From the NCBI GenBank assembly GCA_002352445.1, contig DEIL01000143.1, forward strand, positions 1 to 6,845: a DNA stretch of 6,845 nt, read 5' to 3'. Below the pieces are notes generated by a model. That model worked only from the letters and a program-made list of their open reading frames with translations, made no database searches and was not told where the DNA came from. Position numbers and translations under genes: made by a program. The stretch comes from Desulfobulbaceae bacterium UBA2775 (GTDB lineage Bacteria > Desulfobacterota > Desulfobulbia > Desulfobulbales > Desulfocapsaceae). Below are positions 4,114 to 6,845 of this stretch, piece after piece (position 1 is the first letter of the stretch; each line of letters begins with the position of its first letter).

Positions 4114-6828
4114 ATGAGATGTACGCAATTGATGAACCGATGGTTTTGGTTTGTTCTACTTTGTTTTTTTATGTCTGCAGTTCCTGCCTTCGGTGTTGAT
4201 AAGATCGATACCGAATTTGGTAATAATGGTTTTGCTGTCAAAGATTTCGGCTTGGGGGATGACGAGGCGCTTGCACTTGCTGTTCAGCCGGATGGCAAAT
4301 TACTTGTAGCCGGGTACACAAGTAATGGCGCTGTGATGAATATGGCAGTGGCACGTTACCTGCCCGAAGGAATTCTCGATATCAGTTTCAATTATGATGG
4401 TGTGTTTATTCTCAGTATGGGGTCGGGGGATAGTCTTGCCCGCGCCATAGTTGTACAGGATGACGGAACTATTGTTGTTGCCGGTTCTTCTTTTGACATC
4501 GAGCCCAGGCTGGCAGTTATTACTCTTACTTCAGATGGCTATCTGGATATGGGTTTTGGCGATAACGGGCAGGTTGTTTTGCCGGTAGAGGATGAAGAGG
4601 TCATTACTGCTGATCTTAAAGTAGCTGATGATGGTTCAATTATCGTTGGAGCGACCATCGGGGATGGTGATTCCGGTCGTCATCCGCTATTTGCAAAAAT
4701 TAGTGCCGAAGGTGAATTTGACAGTGAGTTTGGTGAAGACGGTTCTGTTCAGTATGAACGGGATTATGATATTGAAATACGTTCTCTCACCCTGGTGGAT
4801 GGTGAAAAGCTTCTTGTCGCGGGCTCCATTGAAAAGAATGAAATAATGCGGGCCGGTCTGTTACGGCGCAACGGTGACGGAACTCCGGACTTGACATTTG
4901 GCAATCAGGGGGAACTTCTGCTGGAGGTTGAAGGAAATGATTCGGTTGTCAATGCTGTCTGGGCAGAGCCGGATGGCAGTGTCCTGATTGCGGGAGCTGT
5001 AAAAACCGGAGAGTTTCATCAGGCATTTGCTGCCCGTCTGAATATAGACGGGGGCCTGGATCATGATTTTGCAGGGAAGGGGCTGTTCAGGAGCAATCTT
5101 AAATATGAAAACGTAGCATATGGTATTACTGTTCAGCAGGATGGAACCATTGTGCTTGCAGGTTTTAGTTCGTCCGGCCAGGGAAAGGATGTGATTGTCT
5201 GGAGTATACCGGATAATGATTGGCCTGTGAGCTCAGGTGAGCGGGAGGTGATATTGGATGCTGAGCAGCAGATTATACTGGGAGAATTATCGTTGACTGA
5301 TTCCAGTGCACCGATTCCCGGTATTGAAGATAATGAACAGAGGGATCAGTTAGCGGAATTTGCTGTAACCAGAATTGTAACTGACATTGGTAGAGAAGAT
5401 GATATCGGCTATGCAGTGGCTGCACTGGATTCAGGGCAGGTAATTACTGTGGGCTCTACCAGAAATGGTACTGATAAGGATTTTGTTCTTGCCGGTTACA
5501 CGAGTACGGAGAGAAGTGCTGCTTTGGCAGCAGACAGTTCTACAGGAGGTGTTACGTCCGAAGGATACAGGGTAACAACCAGTCCGGTAGGTGACATTAC
5601 GCGGGTAAGTGCAGTGACCGGAGGAACTATCTCAGATACCCGAACCCTGTCGTGCGAAACTTCGTGCACTGCTGAATGTAAGGAGAGTACTAACCAGGCA
5701 ATCTGTTCTACAAGTTGTCTAAATGAGTGCCAGGCGAGGCCCACTGTTGTGCTCAGGGGGGTAGTCTACAGTGTATCCCTAAATCCGGTGTATGATGATG
5801 GAGGAGAGGACATAGCAGTGCCGGAACCTCTGGAGTCTCTGGATTCTCCTGACACCCCGGATTCATCCAGCGACTATTTTGTCAGTTCAGGGCAGACGGA
5901 AGACGGCAGTGCGGTCGGTTCTTACGTGAGTAAAATTCTTGAGATTACTCCCGATACTACCTATTATATCCGGGCATATGCGGTGCTGTCCGATGATACG
6001 GTTATTTATGGCAATGAGAGAAGGCTTAAGACAGATGATGCCTGCTTTATTGCCACTGCAGCATATGGCACTAATTTGGACCGTCATGTTGTACTTCTTC
6101 GCGAATTTCGAGATACTTATCTGGTATCAAGTAGTCTGGGCAGGAAATTTGTTGGTGTTTACTATCATTTTTCTCCAGCTATTGCCGATACTGTAAGTGA
6201 GAGCAGACTGTTGCGAGGTATGGTGCAGGTTGCTTTGTGGCCATTGACACTGTTTGCCCTGCTTATGCTTAAAACGACTCCGGCGATTAAATTTTCCGGA
6301 GTTCTGGTGAGTCTGCTGGTAGCAGGTTTTTATCTGAGAAAGAGACAAATTGTTGTTGGAATGAAAAATCATGCAAAAAGGCTGCTGACAACAAGACCAG
6401 TGGGCGAAGCTGGCTTTACTCTTATAGAGCTCCTTGTGGTACTGGTCATTATCGGTATTCTGGCAGGTTATATCGGTCCAAAGATTATGGGGCATCCGGA
6501 AGAGGCGAAGAGAACAAAGGCTACGATACAGATTCAGGGTATAGAAACAGCGCTGAAGATGTATAAACTTGATAATGGCAGCTATCCCTCAACTGAACAG
6601 GGGTTGCAGGCCCTGGTGGAGGCGCCTTCAGCAGGAACCTTGCCCGCAAAATGGCGGGAAGGCGGTTACCTGGAGAAGGGGAAGGTTCCATCCGATCCCT
6701 GGGGGAATGAATTTATCTATCTCAGCCCGGGGATTAACGGGGACTTTGACCTGAGTGCATATGCTATTGATGGAGAAGCCGGGGGAGAGGGTGACGCAAA
6801 GGATATTAATAGCTGGGAAATTGAATAA
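4114..6828 (+). CDS. Exported delta-60 repeat / CFI-box protein fused in frame to pseudopilin GspG
   Basis: One 904-residue ORF. Domains in order: signal peptide (1 to about 27, hydrophobic core 10-22, likely cleavage after AFG); delta-60 repeats (about 31-464); FN3-like domain (about 485-640) containing a six-cysteine insert (514-539); CFI-box domain from CFIATAAYG (644-652) with hydrophobic stretches at about 704-719 and 727-741 followed by RKR (742-744); and a complete GspG (750-904) with prepilin cleavage expected between G767 and F768. GspG is normally a stand-alone protein of about 140-150 residues forming the pseudopilus, so roughly 750 extra residues are exceptional. The internal ATG at 6361 could start GspG alone but has no proper Shine-Dalgarno. 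Either this is a real fusion, perhaps split by prepilin peptidase, or two genes joined by an indel or sequence error. The reading frame and domains are clear; the expressed form is not. Confidence 0.8.
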   Translation: MRCTQLMNRWFWFVLLCFFMSAVPAFGVDKIDTEFGNNGFAVKDFGLGDDEALALAVQPDGKLLVAGYTSNGAVMNMAVARYLPEGILDISFNYDGVFILSMGSGDSLARAIVVQDDGTIVVAGSSFDIEPRLAVITLTSDGYLDMGFGDNGQVVLPVEDEEVITADLKVADDGSIIVGATIGDGDSGRHPLFAKISAEGEFDSEFGEDGSVQYERDYDIEIRSLTLVDGEKLLVAGSIEKNEIMRAGLLRRNGDGTPDLTFGNQGELLLEVEGNDSVVNAVWAEPDGSVLIAGAVKTGEFHQAFAARLNIDGGLDHDFAGKGLFRSNLKYENVAYGITVQQDGTIVLAGFSSSGQGKDVIVWSIPDNDWPVSSGEREVILDAEQQIILGELSLTDSSAPIPGIEDNEQRDQLAEFAVTRIVTDIGREDDIGYAVAALDSGQVITVGSTRNGTDKDFVLAGYTSTERSAALAADSSTGGVTSEGYRVTTSPVGDITRVSAVTGGTISDTRTLSCETSCTAECKESTNQAICSTSCLNECQARPTVVLRGVVYSVSLNPVYDDGGEDIAVPEPLESLDSPDTPDSSSDYFVSSGQTEDGSAVGSYVSKILEITPDTTYYIRAYAVLSDDTVIYGNERRLKTDDACFIATAAYGTNLDRHVVLLREFRDTYLVSSSLGRKFVGVYYHFSPAIADTVSESRLLRGMVQVALWPLTLFALLMLKTTPAIKFSGVLVSLLVAGFYLRKRQIVVGMKNHAKRLLTTRPVGEAGFTLIELLVVLVIIGILAGYIGPKIMGHPEEAKRTKATIQIQGIETALKMYKLDNGSYPSTEQGLQALVEAPSAGTLPAKWREGGYLEKGKVPSDPWGNEFIYLSPGINGDFDLSAYAIDGEAGGEGDAKDINSWEIE
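4204..5505 (+). other. Delta-60 repeat array, about seven units (beta-propeller-like)
   Basis: Repeat units begin at residues 31, 88, 144, 202, 258 and 315, a period of 56-58 residues. Each opens with a motif like LDxxFGxxG and contains a later QPDGKLLVAG-type strand pair. A seventh, degenerate unit (about 415-464) lacks the opening motif and is set apart by an acidic insert of roughly 50 residues (about 366-414). This is the delta-60 repeat family, found in secreted proteins of delta-proteobacteria and others and thought to form a beta-propeller. A binding or scaffold role outside the cytoplasm is likely; no ligand can be named. No catalytic residues are evident. Confidence 0.8.
5566..6033 (+). 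other. FN3-like domain with a six-cysteine hairpin insert
   Basis: Residues 485-640 follow the layout of fibronectin III-like repeats of secreted bacterial proteins. They open with YRVTTSPVG and a GGTISD turn, continue with the strand LRGVVYSVSLNP, and end with ITPDTTYYIRAYAV and IYGNERRLKT. Between the GG turn and the RGV strand, where such domains normally have a short loop, lies a segment with cysteines at 514, 518, 522, 531, 535 and 539. The spacing is C-x3-C-x3-C-x8-C-x3-C-x3-C, a symmetric pattern suited to a disulfide-stapled helical hairpin. A second, acidic Pro/Ser/Asp-rich insert (about 568-590) loops out further on. Confidence 0.6.
6043..6345 (+). other. CFI-box domain with C-terminal hydrophobic segments
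   Basis: Residues 644-744 begin with CFIATAAYG, the signature of the CFI-box C-terminal domain seen at the end of many exported proteins. The segment LLREFRDTYL follows, then YYHFSP (about 688), LLRG, one or two hydrophobic stretches and a closing RKR. In other proteins this domain is usually the C-terminus, which is why the natural end of the exported protein would be expected near 6345-6360. Its biochemical role is not known to me. Resemblance to tripartite sorting tails (motif, hydrophobic helix, basic cluster) suggests membrane anchoring or sorting, but that is inference. Confidence 0.65.
6361..6828 (+). other. gspG: GspG major pseudopilin moiety (C-terminal part of the hybrid ORF)
   Basis: Residues 750-904 would by themselves be a normal 155-residue GspG. 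A basic leader (MKNHAKRLLTTRPVGEAG) precedes the type IV prepilin site G767 / F768, with Glu at mature position +5 (E772) and the hydrophobic helix TLIELLVVLVIIGILAG. The globular part has the family features NGSYPSTEQGLQAL, VPSDPWGNEFIYLSPG and an acidic GEAGGEGDAKDI loop, which in GspG proteins binds calcium. The mature form would be 137 residues. The prepilin peptidase (GspO/PilD) should cut and methylate it. If translated separately, the ATG at 6361 would be the start, but only GGA lies directly against it. Confidence 0.9.
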
Positions 6829-6834
6829 TTTCCT

Positions 6835-6839
6835 AGGAG
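6835..6839 (+). promoter_or_regulatory. Shine-Dalgarno-like site for a gene beyond the right edge
   Basis: AGGAG begins seven bases after the stop codon of the hybrid ORF, and the window ends six bases later. The likely reading is another gene starting just outside, perhaps a further pseudopilin as commonly follows gspG. The start codon itself is not visible. Confidence 0.4.
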
Positions 6840-6845
6840 CTTGTC

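Noticed and set aside
3939..4241. Minus-strand 100-codon ORF
   Set aside because: It lies opposite the promoter, ribosome binding site and signal-peptide codons of the hybrid gene and has no family features.
6127..6495. Minus-strand 122-codon ORF opposite the CFI-box/GspG junction
   Set aside because: It is a shadow of a well-supported coding frame, with a Gln/Ser/His-rich composition typical of antisense translation.
1..6845. CRISPR array, tRNA or rRNA genes
   Set aside because: No regularly spaced direct repeats and no tRNA- or rRNA-like sequences were seen.

Overview
The window carries part of a type II secretion (T2SS) locus. GspA and GspB lie on the minus strand, GspF lies on the plus strand, and the plus strand also holds a very large hybrid ORF whose last 155 codons are a complete major pseudopilin GspG. 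Moderate GC, a short GspA/GspB pair, delta-60 repeats and a CFI-box domain together suggest a delta-proteobacterial lineage (Desulfobacterota or a relative). That assignment is an inference from gene content, not a direct observation.

Layout. Positions 1-397 hold no convincing gene. They contain a 230-bp structure bounded by 39-bp inverted repeats (71-109 / 262-300, 37 of 39 matching). gspB (398-1066, minus) and gspA (1293-2369, minus) are separated by an unusually palindrome-rich 226-bp spacer. A 230-bp divergent intergenic region (2370-2599) separates gspA from gspF (2600-3823, plus). After gspF come a possible 20-codon ORF, a good sigma70-type promoter (4026-4054), and the hybrid ORF (preferred start 4114, stop at 6828). 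A Shine-Dalgarno-like AGGAG at the right edge suggests that the plus-strand gene cluster continues.

How the parts fit. GspA is an ATPase with one membrane helix and GspB is its partner; in the ExeAB system such pairs help install the secretin in the cell envelope. GspF is the inner-membrane platform protein and GspG is the main subunit of the pseudopilus. No gspE, gspD, gspC or gspL/M is visible, so this is a dispersed or rearranged T2SS locus.

The most striking object is the hybrid ORF. In order it has a signal peptide, about seven delta-60 (beta-propeller-like) repeats, an FN3-like domain interrupted by a symmetric six-cysteine hairpin, a CFI-box domain with hydrophobic segments, and GspG with an intact prepilin-peptidase site. 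No stop codon separates the exported protein from GspG. A TGA in another frame overlaps the GspG ATG as ATGA, so the pair may have been two overlapping genes now joined by a small indel (real or a sequence error), or it may be a true polyprotein processed by prepilin peptidase.
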